Under the pieces are notes generated by a model, which was given only the letters and a program-made list of their open reading frames with translations, had not been told where the DNA came from and searched no databases. The translations under genes and the position numbers were made by a program. From positions 408,231 to 472,230 of the forward strand of contig NZ_LBHJ01000012.1 in the NCBI RefSeq assembly GCF_001006305.1: a DNA stretch of 64,000 nt, given 5' to 3'. Position 1 is the stretch's first letter; each line of letters begins with the position of its first letter. The DNA comes from Silvibacterium bohemicum. Its GTDB lineage: Bacteria > Acidobacteriota > Terriglobia > Terriglobales > Acidobacteriaceae. Positions 47,163 through 57,979 of the stretch are shown in pieces.

Positions 47163-47690
47163 ATGATTCCTGAAGAACACGCGCTTCGCCAGCTCTTTCA
47201 TCAGACGGTCTCCGAATGCTACTCCGAGCATCTCGGTCTCCATGATTCGGAAGTCACCTCGTACATCGCTGACCTGCTCACGGAATTCTGTGTGGTCGAA
47301 AACCTCTACCTCATCCGCGACGCGGAGGGCAATCCAGTGAGAGAAGTAGGCCAGATGCTCGCCGCCTCCGACCCCATTCACGGGACCGCGCCCTCTTTCG
47401 ACGCGGAACGCAAGGTGCGCAAGCATATCGGCGACTACGCGCTCTTCTCGACCGGCATGTATCCGGAAGCCGTGCAGCGCGCGAAGTTCGCTGGCGACGC
47501 GACCTTCCTGGAGATGGTGCGCACCGGCAAGGAGAGCTACTACATCGTCTCCCAGTTCAATCTCTTCGAATATCAGAATGAAGCCGCGTTCTTCGGGAAA
47601 CTTGCCGAGGAATTCGAAAGCTACATGTACGGATTGACGAAAGTAAGAGGCGAGCTCGACCGCATGGGAGCACCGGTGCATTTGATGTGA
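47163..47690 (+). CDS. Conserved hypothetical protein
   Basis: 175 residues, soluble and acidic, of mixed helix and strand (HQTVSECYSEHLGLHDSE, then FGKLAEEFESYMYGL). I recognise no domain; its regular composition and codon use look real. Start at ATG 47163, with a weak GGGGG 3-7 bases before; an earlier ATG at 47040 would add 41 residues of poor coding character. A 15-bp repeat array begins at the base after its stop. Confidence 0.7.
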   Translation: MIPEEHALRQLFHQTVSECYSEHLGLHDSEVTSYIADLLTEFCVVENLYLIRDAEGNPVREVGQMLAASDPIHGTAPSFDAERKVRKHIGDYALFSTGMYPEAVQRAKFAGDATFLEMVRTGKESYYIVSQFNLFEYQNEAAFFGKLAEEFESYMYGLTKVRGELDRMGAPVHLM

Positions 47691-47745
47691 GGCGGCTGAG
47701 AAGCGGATCGCTAAAAACCGGGCCGCTCAAGTCCGGGTCGGTTCA
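47691..47745 (-). repeat. 15-bp-period repeat array B
   Basis: On the minus strand the units read ACCGACCCGGACTTG, AGCGGCCCGGTTTTT, AGCGATCCGCTTCTC and a partial AGCCGCC. It begins directly at the stop codon of the preceding gene. Confidence 0.8.
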
Positions 47746-47752
47746 AAACGAA

Positions 47753-47837
47753 CCCTGGCTTCGCTTGGGATGACTGCCTTATCGATTGAAACTTGTGGAA
47801 TCCCACGTCTCAGACGCGAGACGTGGGGCACCCTGAT
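47753..47837 (-). repeat. Composite intergenic element: REP-like hairpin plus GTCATCC repeat
   Basis: Minus-strand order: REP-like hairpin with arms CCCACGTCTC and GAGACGTGGG (47802-47827) inside GGGTGCCCC...GGATTCCAC, a spacer of about 23 bases, then GTCATCCCAAGCGAAGCCAG (47753-47774). The same order occurs at 52329-52410 on the plus strand. Confidence 0.8.
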
Positions 47838-47894
47838 TTCAGTGTTTTCTTTTTACTCTTCTTCTTCGTTTTCGCGCGTGGTGAGGCTGGTTTT

Positions 47895-48003
47895 AGCTGA
47901 CCGCCTCATCCCCAACCGCTCTATCCCTTACAGGTTTCGCAAACCGCTTCTTAGCCAACCGGACTTGAGCGACCCGCTTTTCAGCGACCCGCTCTTTAGC
48001 TGC
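47895..48003 (+). repeat. 15-bp-period repeat array C (7-8 units)
   Basis: Units from 47895: AGCTGACCGCCTCAT, CCCCAACCGCTCTAT, a 13-base variant, CGCAAACCGCTTCTT, AGCCAACCGGACTTG, AGCGACCCGCTTTTC, AGCGACCCGCTCTTT, then AGCTGCC next to the hslU stop at 48004. Confidence 0.85.
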
Positions 48004-49578
<1,575 letters not shown>

Positions 49579-49704
49579 AGTGTCTACTCTCAACTACTTA
49601 ATCTGCGAAGCTACGAAATGCAGAGGTGCTTCAATGCTGTCATCCTGAGCGCAGCGAGCTGAATGACCTGCTCTTGGGGAGTTTTAATATGCTCCAACAC
49701 TTCT

Positions 49705-49763
49705 TTGCCAACAGCGGTTTCGCTAACCGCATGTTGCTAACCGTCTTATCGCTGACTGCGCTA
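49705..49763 (+). repeat. 15-bp-period repeat array G (degenerate), next to a GTCATCC repeat
   Basis: Units such as TCGCTAACCGCATGT, TGCTAACCGTCTTAT and CGCTGACTGCGCTAG end at the hslV stop (49761). A GTCATCC-type copy (GTCATCCTGAGCGCAGCGAG) lies just left, at 49639-49658. All of it lies in the hslV-hslU gap. Confidence 0.65.
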
Positions 49764-50375
49764 GCCTTTCAGCTCTTCAATCGTGATCTGGTCGTTGGTG
49801 TAAATGCAGATCTGTCCTGCGATCTTCATCGATTTCTCGGCAATCTCCCGCGCCGATAGCTCGGTGTTTTCCATCAGAGCCCGCGCCGAGGCCAGAGCGT
49901 ACGAACCGCCGCTGCCGATAGCTGCGATGCCCTCGTCCGGCTCGATCACGTCCCCCGATCCGCTCAGCAGAAAGGTCTGTGTGGGATCGGCGACGATGAG
50001 CAGCGCTTCCAGGCTGCGCAGCATCTTGTCGGTGCGCCAGTCCTTGGCCAGTTCGACAGCGGAGCGGCCCAGATTGCCCGCGTACTGTTCGAGCTTTCCC
50101 TCGAAGCGGCTGAAGAGCGAGAAGGCATCTGCCGTCGATCCCGCAAAGCCAGCCAGGATTTTGTCCTGATACAGCCGCCGGATCTTGCGCGCCGAGTGCT
50201 TGATGACGGATTCGCCCAGAGTTACCTGGCCGTCGGCGGCCATGACCACGCTGCCGTTGCGACGTACGCAGATAACGGTCGTTGACCGGATGCGCCGGGA
50301 ACCGGCTGCTTCATTCTGTGCGGAGACGAAATTGCCGCCAGACCCGGCGGCTAAGGAAGATCTTTGTTTCGACAT
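49761..50375 (-). CDS. hslV: ATP-dependent protease peptidase subunit HslV with N-terminal extension
   Basis: Threonine protease of the HslUV complex, 204 residues. The mature N-terminus is the family's [10 protein letters not shown], here at residue 32, so 31 residues (Ser, Gly, Ala-rich, then SRRIRS) precede the catalytic Thr. In most HslV only Met or a few residues do. There is no start codon close to T32 in frame. The [14 protein letters not shown] segment and K-rich strand are standard. The ATG has weak GAGAAGA upstream and TATACT 14 bases before it. It is followed by hslU. Confidence 0.95.
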   Translation of the reverse strand: MSKQRSSLAAGSGGNFVSAQNEAAGSRRIRSTTVICVRRNGSVVMAADGQVTLGESVIKHSARKIRRLYQDKILAGFAGSTADAFSLFSRFEGKLEQYAGNLGRSAVELAKDWRTDKMLRSLEALLIVADPTQTFLLSGSGDVIEPDEGIAAIGSGGSYALASARALMENTELSAREIAEKSMKIAGQICIYTNDQITIEELKG

Positions 50376-50612
50376 TCTTCTCGTAAGTATAACGCAGGGG
50401 ATTTCCCTGCTCTGCGCCTGTGCCCAAGACGCGGGAGGAGGCAGAAGGTCGCAGGTGATTTGTCAAGAGCATACGGTCTCTGGCCCAGCTCAATCTCCCG
50501 TTTCTGTTTTATTTCGCGCCGCATCTCTTCTGTCCCGCCAAAGTGGCAGGATTGGTCTCCCGGTTCACACGCATCCTGCGCTATCCTTGGAAGTAACCAA
50601 TCTGGTGAACCG

Positions 50613-51092
50613 ATGAACGGCCTATCCCTGCGCGATCCCCAAGTCCTAGGAGCCCTCGCCGCCGCCAGTTTGTGCCTCGGAGGCGTTGTCGCCTATTACG
50701 CCCTCCGCAAGCGGCCCAGCGAAGAAGAGCTGGAAAAGCTTCGACGCGAAGAGCTGGTGCAGTCCGGCCGCATCATCGATGGGACGGTCATCGACATCTC
50801 CGATCTTGGTCCTCAGGAAAGCGGCCGTCCCGACGGTATGCGCCTCATTTTGTACAAGTACCAGGTCGCCGGTGTGGTCTATGAATGCTCGCAGGATGTC
50901 ACCCTGCTGCAGGAGCACGTCAATATCTACGATTGCCGGCTCGGCTTCCCATGCTCTGTCCGCTATAACCCGCATCGTCCGGTGAACAGCATCATCGTTG
51001 CCGAAAACTGGAGCGGGCTGCGCAATACCGCCAATTCCATCCCGATTCGCCGCCCTCCGCGTAAGCCGCGGGTGCCGGCGCGCTATCTGTAG
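50613..51092 (+). CDS. DUF3592-like protein with N-terminal helix
   Basis: 159 residues with an N-terminal membrane helix (LGALAAASLCLGGVVAYYAL, about residues 12-31), a charged helix, then a beta domain (LVQSGRIIDGTVIDISDL, YKYQVAGVVYECSQDV, VRYNPHRPVNSIIVAENW) that looks like the DUF3592 fold. It is an inner-membrane protein of unknown function, and lies 89 bases upstream of the CDF exporter on the same strand. The ATG at 50613 fits the helix start. Confidence 0.7.
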   Translation: MNGLSLRDPQVLGALAAASLCLGGVVAYYALRKRPSEEELEKLRREELVQSGRIIDGTVIDISDLGPQESGRPDGMRLILYKYQVAGVVYECSQDVTLLQEHVNIYDCRLGFPCSVRYNPHRPVNSIIVAENWSGLRNTANSIPIRRPPRKPRVPARYL

Positions 51093-51181
51093 CTTTCGCC
51101 AAGCCCGATAGTCACTTCAAAATATGAAATCCGCCGCAATCAAATTGAAACGTCTGCCATTGCGCCGATAGACTAAAGCAG

Positions 51182-52126
51182 ATGCACGTACACGCCCCTT
51201 CGACGGCCAAGATGCAGCGCGTGCTCCGCCTTTCGCTCGTAGCGACTCTGGCGTATGTCGTGCTGACCCTGCTTGCAGGACTGCGCGCCCACTCTCTGGC
51301 GCTTATTTCCGAGGCCGGCCACAATGCCTCGGACGCGCTGGCGCTTGTGCTATCGTTCGTCGCCGTCCACTTCCAGAGCCGCCCGGCCACCGACCGGAAG
51401 ACCTTTGGCTACCAGAGAGCCGGCGTGCTCGCCGCGTTCCTGAACGCACTGACCCTGATCCTCATCAGCCTGTGGATCGGCATGGAGGCTGTTCATCGCT
51501 TCGCCGCTCCGGCCGTCGTGCAGCCTCGCATCATGATGCTGGTCGCCGCCGCCGGCGTGCTTATGAACGGGGTCATCGCTCTGCTCCTCTGGCGTGTGAG
51601 CCACGATGTGAACATGCGCAGCGTCTTCGTTCACATGCTGGGCGATACGCTTTCGACGGCTGCGGTGATCGTCGGCGGCGCAGCGATCTTCATCACGGGC
51701 CGCAGCGGTCATCCCTGGCTCTGGCTCGATCCGGCTCTCTCGCTCGCCATCGCCGCGCTCATTCTGTGGTCGTCCTTCGGCATCGTCAAAGAGACGCTGA
51801 ATATCCTTCTCGAAGGAACGCCGCGCGGCCTCTCGTTGACCGAGATCCGCACTCAGCTTGAGCAGATCGAGGGCGTGGAGGATGTTCACGATCTTCACGT
51901 CTGGTGCCTCGGCTCGCAGACCAATGCCCTGGCCAGCCACGTGACCATCGCCGATATCCCGCCCTCCGAAAGCGCTCGCATCCTGGAGCAGATCAACGGA
52001 ACCCTTCGCGCCAGCTTCCACATCCACCACACCACCATCCAGTTCGAACATACGAACTGCCCGGTGGCGCACGGCTGCGTGATGCCAGTGGAAGCAGTAA
52101 CCTCCCACGCTCATCATCATCACTAA
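51182..52126 (+). CDS. Cation diffusion facilitator (CzcD-like)
   Basis: Exports Zn2+, Co2+ or a similar divalent cation from the cytoplasm in exchange for protons. 314 residues, six membrane helices. The transport-site residues are H47-D51 (HNASD) and H151-D155 (HMLGD), the HxxxD pairs of Zn/Cd-type CDFs. The cytoplasmic domain has VHDLHVWCLGSQT, and the N-terminus and the C-terminal HAHHHH are His-rich. No metal-responsive regulator is adjacent. A 15-bp repeat array starts right after its stop. Confidence 0.95.
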   Translation: MHVHAPSTAKMQRVLRLSLVATLAYVVLTLLAGLRAHSLALISEAGHNASDALALVLSFVAVHFQSRPATDRKTFGYQRAGVLAAFLNALTLILISLWIGMEAVHRFAAPAVVQPRIMMLVAAAGVLMNGVIALLLWRVSHDVNMRSVFVHMLGDTLSTAAVIVGGAAIFITGRSGHPWLWLDPALSLAIAALILWSSFGIVKETLNILLEGTPRGLSLTEIRTQLEQIEGVEDVHDLHVWCLGSQTNALASHVTIADIPPSESARILEQINGTLRASFHIHHTTIQFEHTNCPVAHGCVMPVEAVTSHAHHHH

Positions 52127-52229
52127 AGGCAGCTAGGGAGCGGGTCGCTCAAGGCCGGGTAGCTAAGAAGCGGTTGGCGAAAAGCTTGCCAGGGATAAGG
52201 CGGCTGGGGATTAAGCGGCCAGCTACAAC
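52127..52229 (-). repeat. 15-bp-period repeat array D (6-7 units)
   Basis: Plus-strand units from 52140: GCGGGTCGCTCAAGG, CCGGGTAGCTAAGAA, GCGGTTGGCGAAAAG, CTTGCCAGGGATAAG, GCGGCTGGGGATTAA, GCGGCCAGCTACAAC. It begins at the stop codon of the CDF gene and is the reverse orientation of arrays A, C and E. Confidence 0.85.
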
Positions 52230-52328
52230 CAGTTCCGAGTTTAGGGCTCATGGTCCAGGGCTCAGGAATTTCCTGCACCGCGCCATCCGCGAAAGAACAT
52301 GAAAAAGTAAGAATAAAACGACGACCCC

Positions 52329-52410
52329 GGGTGCCCCACGTCTCGATTCTGAGACGTGGGATTCCACACAGTTCAGTTTAGAAAGCTGTCATCCCGAGCG
52401 AAGCCGAGGG
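52329..52410 (+). repeat. Composite intergenic element: REP-like hairpin plus GTCATCC repeat
   Basis: REP-like hairpin with arms 52335-52344 (CCCACGTCTC) and 52351-52360, then GGATTCCAC, a spacer of about 20 bases and GTCATCCCGAGCGAAGCCGA at 52388. Same order as the copy at 47753-47837 on the minus strand. Confidence 0.8.
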
Positions 52411-52446
52411 ACTTGATTTCAGCTAGCAATAGCAACGCACAGAAAG

Positions 52447-52530
52447 AGCCAACCGCTAACGCTCTCAAGCCAACCGCTTCTTAGCTGCCCGGTCTTGAGC
52501 GACCCGCTTTTAAGCGACCCGCAGCTTAGC
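52447..52530 (+). repeat. 15-bp-period repeat array E
   Basis: Units from 52468: AGCCAACCGCTTCTT, AGCTGCCCGGTCTTG, AGCGACCCGCTTTTA, AGCGACCCGCAGCTT, preceded by a 21-base variant. The last unit overlaps the stop codon of the DNA ligase gene (52526-52528). Confidence 0.85.
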
Positions 52531-54394
52531 TGCCCTTATCAGGCTGCGACTCATAAATCTCTTCCACCCGCGCCAGCGTATCGATCTCCTCCACCGGCTT
52601 GTCATCGCGAATTCTAAGAATGCGCGGAAAGCGCAGCGCAAAGCCGCTCTCATGCCGTTCCGACCGCATCACGTTGTTGAAGGCCACCTCCAGCACCTTC
52701 AGCGGCTGGACGGTGCGAAAGTGTCCGTAATCTTCCAGCGTGTGCTCTTTGAAATAACTCGTCAGCTCGTCGATCTCCGCGTCCGTCAGTCCCGAATAGG
52801 CCTTGCCGACATTCTTCAGCGCATCTCCATCCCGCACTGCAAACGTGTAATCGCTGAGTACGCCGGCGCGGCGCCCGTGCCCGAACTCCGCGCCCGTTAC
52901 CACGACATCCAGCGTGGCCAGTTCGCGCTTCAGCTTTAGCCACGCGAGTCCGCGCCGCCCCGGCTGGTACTTGCTATTCAGCGACTTGAGCATGACGCCT
53001 TCGTTGCCGCGCGCCCGCGCCTCGGTGTAGGCCGCATCTAGCTGCTCCGCGCTTTCGAGAGCCACCGCGGGAGCCAGCATGAGTCGCGCAAACTGAGGCG
53101 CTGTTTCGGCGAAGAGCTCTACCTGCCCTCGTGCTTCTGCATTCGCCGTCAGAGAAGCATTGCGGGCTACGAATCGCTCCAGACGCAGTCTTCGCTCATG
53201 CAACGGCTCCTCCAGCACAAGCGAATCGCCCAGGAACATCGCGTCGAAGGCCATGAAGATCACCGGCGTCTGCTCCCGCATCTCGGCCGTCACCCGCTTG
53301 CGTCCGATTCGCTGCTGCAGCACGGAGAAGGGAAGAGCCCGGCCCTGCGTGCCGCCGGCGGAAACAGGGCTCCACGCGAGAATCTCGCCATCCAAGATTG
53401 CCTTTTCTGGAATCGCGGCAAAGGCCTCGACCAGCTCCGGAAAGCTGGCGCTCAGGTCATCCCGGCTGCGCGAAAACAGCTCTACGCGCCCCGGCTCGGA
53501 GGCATCTCCGCAATGCAGCTGCGCGCGGATGCCGTCGTACTTATCTTCCAGGACGCCATAAATGCGCGTCGATGGCGGAGGCAGGCCTGCGCGTTTCGCG
53601 GGGATCTCTCCGGGCGCAGCTTCCTCTCCAGCTGCAGCCTCCGGAGCCAGCTCTTCCAGCAGCACCTCTTCCGTAAACCGCTCCACTGCTTCTTCGACCG
53701 AATCGACCGGGCTGGCCAGCATGAACCCCAGTGGATGAAAGAGCTTCATCCGCGCCTCGTCCAGACGATGTTCCGCCGCCAACCTCACGACTTCGGGCAG
53801 ATTGCCGATCAGCATCGACGCACGCCGGACAGTGGCCGCGTCGGTTTCGAAGGCCGCGGCGACCGCTTCTTCGACCAGACTCTGCTTCACTCCCGTCCGC
53901 ATGTCGCCCAGCATCAGCTTCAGCAGATACTTCGCCTCCACCGGCCGCGCTGCTTCCAACAGCCCGACTACCAGCGGCAATTTGGCCCCAGGACCTCGCG
54001 CCGCCGCGATCCTCGCAAAGATCTCCTCGACGATCGGGAGCGTCAGGCCGCCGCCTGCTTCTGGAATCGGCCCCGTTCGTCCATTTGCTTCCAGCAGATC
54101 CTGCGCCGCCGCGCCCATGTCGCCATGCCGTCGATAGGCTGCACTCATCGCCGCCTGGCTCGCTCCCGAACGCTGGGCTAGAGCTTTCGACAGCAGCGAT
54201 CCGCCGGCGTTCAGGCCGCGCCGGTCGGTTTCGGCAAACGCGCTCCCCGAAAGATAGAGCGCTGCCAGCGCCGCGTCTTCCACTGCCAACCCGCGCAGGT
54301 AGGTGGACATCAGCGACCGCTTTTCGAGCTTCTTGCTGGTAGCCGCCAGCGCGTCATTCAGCTCAGCAAAATTTAGGAACTCACCCAACTCCAC
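52526..54394 (-). CDS. ATP-dependent DNA ligase
   Basis: 622 residues, long ATP-type ligase like those of archaea and some bacteria. An N-terminal DNA-binding domain (to about 230) precedes the nucleotidyl-transferase domain. The AMP-linked Lys is K285 in EDKYDGIR; motifs LDGEI, VIFMAFDAM, EGVMLK and WLKLKREL follow, then the OB fold (VVVTGAEFGHGRRAG). It seals nicks using ATP and may serve in repair beside the usual NAD+ ligase. The start is GTG. A repeat array overlaps its 3' end and another lies upstream. Confidence 0.94.
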   Translation of the reverse strand: MELGEFLNFAELNDALAATSKKLEKRSLMSTYLRGLAVEDAALAALYLSGSAFAETDRRGLNAGGSLLSKALAQRSGASQAAMSAAYRRHGDMGAAAQDLLEANGRTGPIPEAGGGLTLPIVEEIFARIAAARGPGAKLPLVVGLLEAARPVEAKYLLKLMLGDMRTGVKQSLVEEAVAAAFETDAATVRRASMLIGNLPEVVRLAAEHRLDEARMKLFHPLGFMLASPVDSVEEAVERFTEEVLLEELAPEAAAGEEAAPGEIPAKRAGLPPPSTRIYGVLEDKYDGIRAQLHCGDASEPGRVELFSRSRDDLSASFPELVEAFAAIPEKAILDGEILAWSPVSAGGTQGRALPFSVLQQRIGRKRVTAEMREQTPVIFMAFDAMFLGDSLVLEEPLHERRLRLERFVARNASLTANAEARGQVELFAETAPQFARLMLAPAVALESAEQLDAAYTEARARGNEGVMLKSLNSKYQPGRRGLAWLKLKRELATLDVVVTGAEFGHGRRAGVLSDYTFAVRDGDALKNVGKAYSGLTDAEIDELTSYFKEHTLEDYGHFRTVQPLKVLEVAFNNVMRSERHESGFALRFPRILRIRDDKPVEEIDTLARVEEIYESQPDKGS

Positions 54395-54439
54395 TCCTAA
54401 CCGATCTGTAATTTGGGCACAAGCCGCTCACTGCCTTTT

Positions 54440-54510
54440 AGCTGCCCGTGTTTTAGCTGTCCGGACCTTAGCTAACCGCTTCTCCGCGACCCGGCTCCCA
54501 GCTACCGCAG
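54440..54510 (+). repeat. 15-bp-period repeat array F
   Basis: Units AGCTGCCCGTGTTTT, AGCTGTCCGGACCTT, AGCTAACCGCTTCTC, CGCGACCCGGCTCCC, partial AGCTACCGC. It lies in the divergent region between the ligase start and prfA, the only array not touching a stop codon. Confidence 0.8.
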
Positions 54511-54690
54511 ATGACTATAGATGCGCCGGCTGCGTCTTTTCTCCGCGTCCGGCATCCAAAAGAGCGGTAAAATAGCTAATGATGCGGCACAGTCTCACCC
54601 TCGGCGCACTTCTCTAGCGGCTCCCGCTGCCAGTGCCGACGTCTGCCCATTTCCGATTTCAATTTCTGAACAGCACCCCGAGAAAAAACC

Positions 54691-55767
54691 ATGTTTGAAC
54701 GCCTCGAACAGATCGAAACCCGTTATGAAGACCTGGGCAGCCAGCTTGCTGACCCCACGATCATCTCCGACCAGCCGAAATACCAGAAGATCGCCAAGCA
54801 GCACCGCGACCTGGAAGACCTGGTCGACAAGTTCCGCCAATATCGACAGGTGACCACCGGCATCGCCGACGCCAAAGCCATGCTCGAAGAGAGCGATCCT
54901 GAGATTCGCGCCATGGCCGAGGAAGAGCTGGCCCAGCTCGAAGAGCGCGAGCCCAAGCTCGAAGAAGAGCTGAAGTTTCTGCTGCTGCCCAAAGATCCGA
55001 ACGACGAGAAGAACGTCGTGGTCGAAATCCGCGCCGGCACTGGCGGCGATGAGGCATCGCTCTTTGCTGCGGAGATGTTCCGCATGTACACCCGCTTCGC
55101 CGAGCAGCACAGGTGGAAGGTCGAAGTTCTCTCCAGCTCCGACTCGTCGGTTGGAGGTCTGAAGGAAGTCACCGCCATCTTCGAAGGCGACCGCGTCTAC
55201 TCGCAGCTCAAGTACGAGAGCGGAGTGCATCGCGTGCAGCGTGTGCCTGCAACCGAAACGCAGGGCCGTGTCCATACTTCGGCAATCACCGTCGCCGTTC
55301 TTCCTGAAGCAGAAGAGGTCGATGTCAAGATTGAAGCCAAGGATCTTCGCATCGACACCTTTTGCTCCTCCGGACCCGGCGGCCAGTCGGTGAACACCAC
55401 CTACTCCGCGATCCGCATCACGCACCTGCCCACCAATACCGTGGTCAGCTGCCAGGATGAGAAATCACAGATCAAGAATCGCGAAAAGGCCATGCGTGTT
55501 CTCCGCGCGCGCCTCTATGAAGTAGAGATGGAGCGCCAGCACGAGCTGCAAGCCAAGGAGCGCAAGCAGCAGGTGGGCTCTGGCGATCGCAGCGAGAAGA
55601 TCCGCACCTACAACTTTCCTCAGAACCGCCTCACCGACCACCGCATCGGCCTGACCATTCACCAGCTCTCTGAAGTAATGGAAGGCCGGCTGCAGCCAGT
55701 CGTCGACGCGCTCACCGGCCACTTCAACGCAGAGAGATTGAAGGCCGAAGCCGAAGCCGTAGCCTAG
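54691..55767 (+). CDS. prfA: Peptide chain release factor 1
   Basis: 358 residues. Terminates translation at UAA and UAG. The codon-recognition PAT tripeptide ([14 protein letters not shown]) identifies RF1 rather than RF2; the GGQ loop ([17 protein letters not shown]) reaches the peptidyl-transferase centre. The N-terminal coiled helices are intact. prmC, which methylates the GGQ glutamine, is the next gene on the same strand, the usual pairing. Confidence 0.97.
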   Translation: MFERLEQIETRYEDLGSQLADPTIISDQPKYQKIAKQHRDLEDLVDKFRQYRQVTTGIADAKAMLEESDPEIRAMAEEELAQLEEREPKLEEELKFLLLPKDPNDEKNVVVEIRAGTGGDEASLFAAEMFRMYTRFAEQHRWKVEVLSSSDSSVGGLKEVTAIFEGDRVYSQLKYESGVHRVQRVPATETQGRVHTSAITVAVLPEAEEVDVKIEAKDLRIDTFCSSGPGGQSVNTTYSAIRITHLPTNTVVSCQDEKSQIKNREKAMRVLRARLYEVEMERQHELQAKERKQQVGSGDRSEKIRTYNFPQNRLTDHRIGLTIHQLSEVMEGRLQPVVDALTGHFNAERLKAEAEAVA

Positions 55768-55876
55768 GGTGCTCCGCGCACGGCGGTACGCGCTTCGCGC
55801 CGATTCCTGCCGATGCTTGCAGCGGTGGCGTGACGACTCGAGGTTTGGGCTGTATCGCTGGGGTTGTCACTCAACC

Positions 55877-55912
55877 GGGTGCCCCACATCTCGCACTTGA
55901 GATGTGGGATTC
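55877..55912 (+). repeat. REP-like hairpin repeat, with degenerate GTCATCC copy following
   Basis: Arms 55883-55892 and 55899-55908 (CCCACATCTC/GAGATGTGGG), flanked by GGGTG and GATTC. About 18 bases later comes CCGTCCTGAGCGAA, a degenerate GTCATCC copy. It lies between prfA and prmC and inside a longer frame of prmC, which argues for the later prmC start. Confidence 0.85.
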
Positions 55913-56004
55913 TGCCGCAACAAGTCGTGAAAGGTTCCGTCCTGAGCGAAATTTGGGAGAACGCGCTCCCGACAGGGTCCGCTTTCGCCCGGCAAACCAA
56001 GCGA

Positions 56005-56844
56005 ATGAACGATTCCATCACACTCCGTGAAGCAATCAAAATGGGGACGAACCGGCTCGATCCTTCGCCGACTGCAAGCCGAGACGCCGAGCTTCTCCTC
56101 ATGCGCACGCTCGACAAAGATCGAGCCTGGCTCCTCACCCATCCCAGGGATGTGATCGCGCCAGAACAACTCGCTGCGTACGAAGAAAAAATCGCTCGCC
56201 GCGCGCAACACGAACCCATCCAGTACATCATCGGAGAACAGGAATTTTTCGGGCTGGCTCTGCAGGTAAGCCCGACAGTCCTCATTCCACGCCCTGAAAC
56301 CGAGCACCTTATCGAAGCGGCTTTAGCCCGCCTCCCGCATGACAGGGCAATACGCATCGCCGACATCGGCACCGGTTCGGGAGCCATCGCCATTGCGCTC
56401 GCTCACTCGCTGCCACAGGCAACCATCGTTGCGCTCGATATCTCGCCCGCAGCCCTGGCGGTCGCACAGGGAAATGCCGTTCGCCACAACGTTGCCGCTC
56501 GCATCGATTTTCGCGAATCGGATCTGCTGGCGGCCGCGCAGGATGAGCGCTTCGACGCCATCGTCTCCAATCCTCCCTACGTTGCTACGACCGAAGAGCT
56601 GGAGCCGCAGGTGCGCGACTACGAGCCATCGACAGCGCTCTACGCCGGCGAGTCGGGGCTCGATATCTACCGCCGCCTCATTCCGCAAGCGAAGGCGTTA
56701 CTCAAGCCGGGCGGATGGCTCATGATGGAGATCGGACAAGGCCAGCGCGATGCGATCGCCGATCTGCTTCAGGGCTGGAGCGGTGTCGAGTTCATCGCCG
56801 ACCTGCAGGGGATACCCCGAGTGGCGATTGCCCAGAACGCATGA
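56005..56844 (+). CDS. prmC: Release factor glutamine methyltransferase
   Basis: Methylates the Gln of the GGQ motif in release factors, using SAM. 279 residues from the ATG at 56005: an N-terminal helical domain (MNDSITLREAI), the SAM-binding motif ADIGTGSGAIAIALA, and the catalytic NPPY at 189-192. Longer frames exist upstream but a REP-like repeat occupies that region. It follows prfA, whose product is its substrate. Confidence 0.95.
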   Translation: MNDSITLREAIKMGTNRLDPSPTASRDAELLLMRTLDKDRAWLLTHPRDVIAPEQLAAYEEKIARRAQHEPIQYIIGEQEFFGLALQVSPTVLIPRPETEHLIEAALARLPHDRAIRIADIGTGSGAIAIALAHSLPQATIVALDISPAALAVAQGNAVRHNVAARIDFRESDLLAAAQDERFDAIVSNPPYVATTEELEPQVRDYEPSTALYAGESGLDIYRRLIPQAKALLKPGGWLMMEIGQGQRDAIADLLQGWSGVEFIADLQGIPRVAIAQNA

Positions 56845-56872
56845 GGCGAAAGGCCGGATGCTCACTCCGAGA

Positions 56873-56904
56873 GGGTGCCCCACATCTCGCACCTGAGATG
56901 CGGG
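56873..56904 (+). repeat. REP-like hairpin repeat
   Basis: Arms 56879-56888 and 56895-56904 with one mismatch (GAGATGCGGG), in the convergent gap between prmC and rsmI. It may also work as a terminator. Confidence 0.8.
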
Positions 56905-56928
56905 AGTAAGAAAGACCCGCGCGAAAGA

Positions 56929-57876
56929 CTAGGTTCGCGCGTGTCGCGGCGTAGATTGCCGTACTCGCTGCAGCTCTCGATAAAGCTCGCTCTTCGAAAC
57001 CCCGCGTTCCTTGGCTATCTTCTTTAGTGCATCCATCTCGCTCAGGCCCTCGGATTTTTCCAGCGCAGCGATTCGCTCCATCAGCGGTATCTCGGCCGTG
57101 GCCGCATCTTTATCGGCGGGTTGTGCCTCGACCAGCAAAACCATCTCGCCGCGCACGCGGTCGCGTTCTTTGAGCTGCGTGAGCACCTCGTCTACCGATC
57201 CGCGCAGAAACTCTTCGTGCAGCTTCGTCAACTCGCGCGCCAGCACCACGCGGCAGGCCCCTCCCCACACCGCCGCTACGTCGGCCAGCGTCTCCAGCAC
57301 CCGGTGCGGAGCCTCATAGAGCACCAGCGTCAGCGGCTCCGTCAAGCTAGCGCGCAGCGCCTGTAGCCGCTGCTGGCGTGCGTTCATCTTTGCCGGTAGA
57401 AACCCCTCGAAGAGAAATCGCTGCGTATCCAGGCCCGACGCCACCAGCGCATTGAGCGCTGCATTCGCGCCTGGCACCGGATACACGGCCACGCCTGCGT
57501 CAATGGCCGCCTGCGTCAGATGCGTTCCCGGATCGGAGATCCCCGGCATGCCCGCATCGGAGACGACGGCGATGCGCCCGCCCGACTTCAGCAGTTCGAC
57601 TAGCTCAACCGTCCGCTCCGTTTCGTTATGCTCGTGCAGGCTGACGGTCGAAGTCGTGATGCCGTAGTAGTTCAGCAGCTTTTGTGTCTGCCGCGTGTCT
57701 TCGCAGGCAATGCGGTCGGCGGATTTGAGCACGCGCAGCGCGCGCAGCGTGATGTCTTCCAGATTGCCAATCGGAGTTGCGACGAGATAGAGCCCCGGCG
57801 CCAAAGGCCGCGATGCAGCTTCACGCGCGTCTTTGTCGGAACCGCTCATCTGCATTTTGTCTAGGGAATCACTCAT
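56929..57876 (-). CDS. rsmI: 16S rRNA (cytidine-1402-2'-O)-methyltransferase
   Basis: 315 residues. The N-terminal LYLVATPIGNLEDITLRALRVL and CEDTRQTQKLLNYYGI segments, and VSDAGMPGISDPG, identify RsmI, a tetrapyrrole-methylase-fold enzyme that methylates C1402 of 16S rRNA with RsmH. The C-terminus has the family's short helical extension. About 25 residues precede the domain; an internal ATG (eighth residue) is another possible start. Confidence 0.95.
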   Translation of the reverse strand: MSDSLDKMQMSGSDKDAREAASRPLAPGLYLVATPIGNLEDITLRALRVLKSADRIACEDTRQTQKLLNYYGITTSTVSLHEHNETERTVELVELLKSGGRIAVVSDAGMPGISDPGTHLTQAAIDAGVAVYPVPGANAALNALVASGLDTQRFLFEGFLPAKMNARQQRLQALRASLTEPLTLVLYEAPHRVLETLADVAAVWGGACRVVLARELTKLHEEFLRGSVDEVLTQLKERDRVRGEMVLLVEAQPADKDAATAEIPLMERIAALEKSEGLSEMDALKKIAKERGVSKSELYRELQRVRQSTPRHART

Positions 57877-57944
57877 GTTCAGAGAAGAAAAATGTCATCT
57901 TTGGCGAGCGTAGCGAGTGATGTTCCCGGCCTTGCCGAGATTTC

Positions 57945-57974
57945 GGGAGCCCCACATCTCGCATTTGAGATGTG
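57945..57974 (+). repeat. REP-like hairpin repeat
   Basis: Arms CCCACATCTC (57951-57960) and GAGATGTGAA with two mismatches at the end. It lies between rsmI and the site-2-protease-like gene, with a GTCATC-type tract (57893 on) just before it. Confidence 0.7.
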
Positions 57975-57979
57975 AAAAC

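Noticed and set aside
52526-54394. DNA ligase as part of a defence or end-joining cluster.
   Set aside because: No Ku, polymerase or nuclease gene is adjacent; the neighbours are prfA and a metal exporter.
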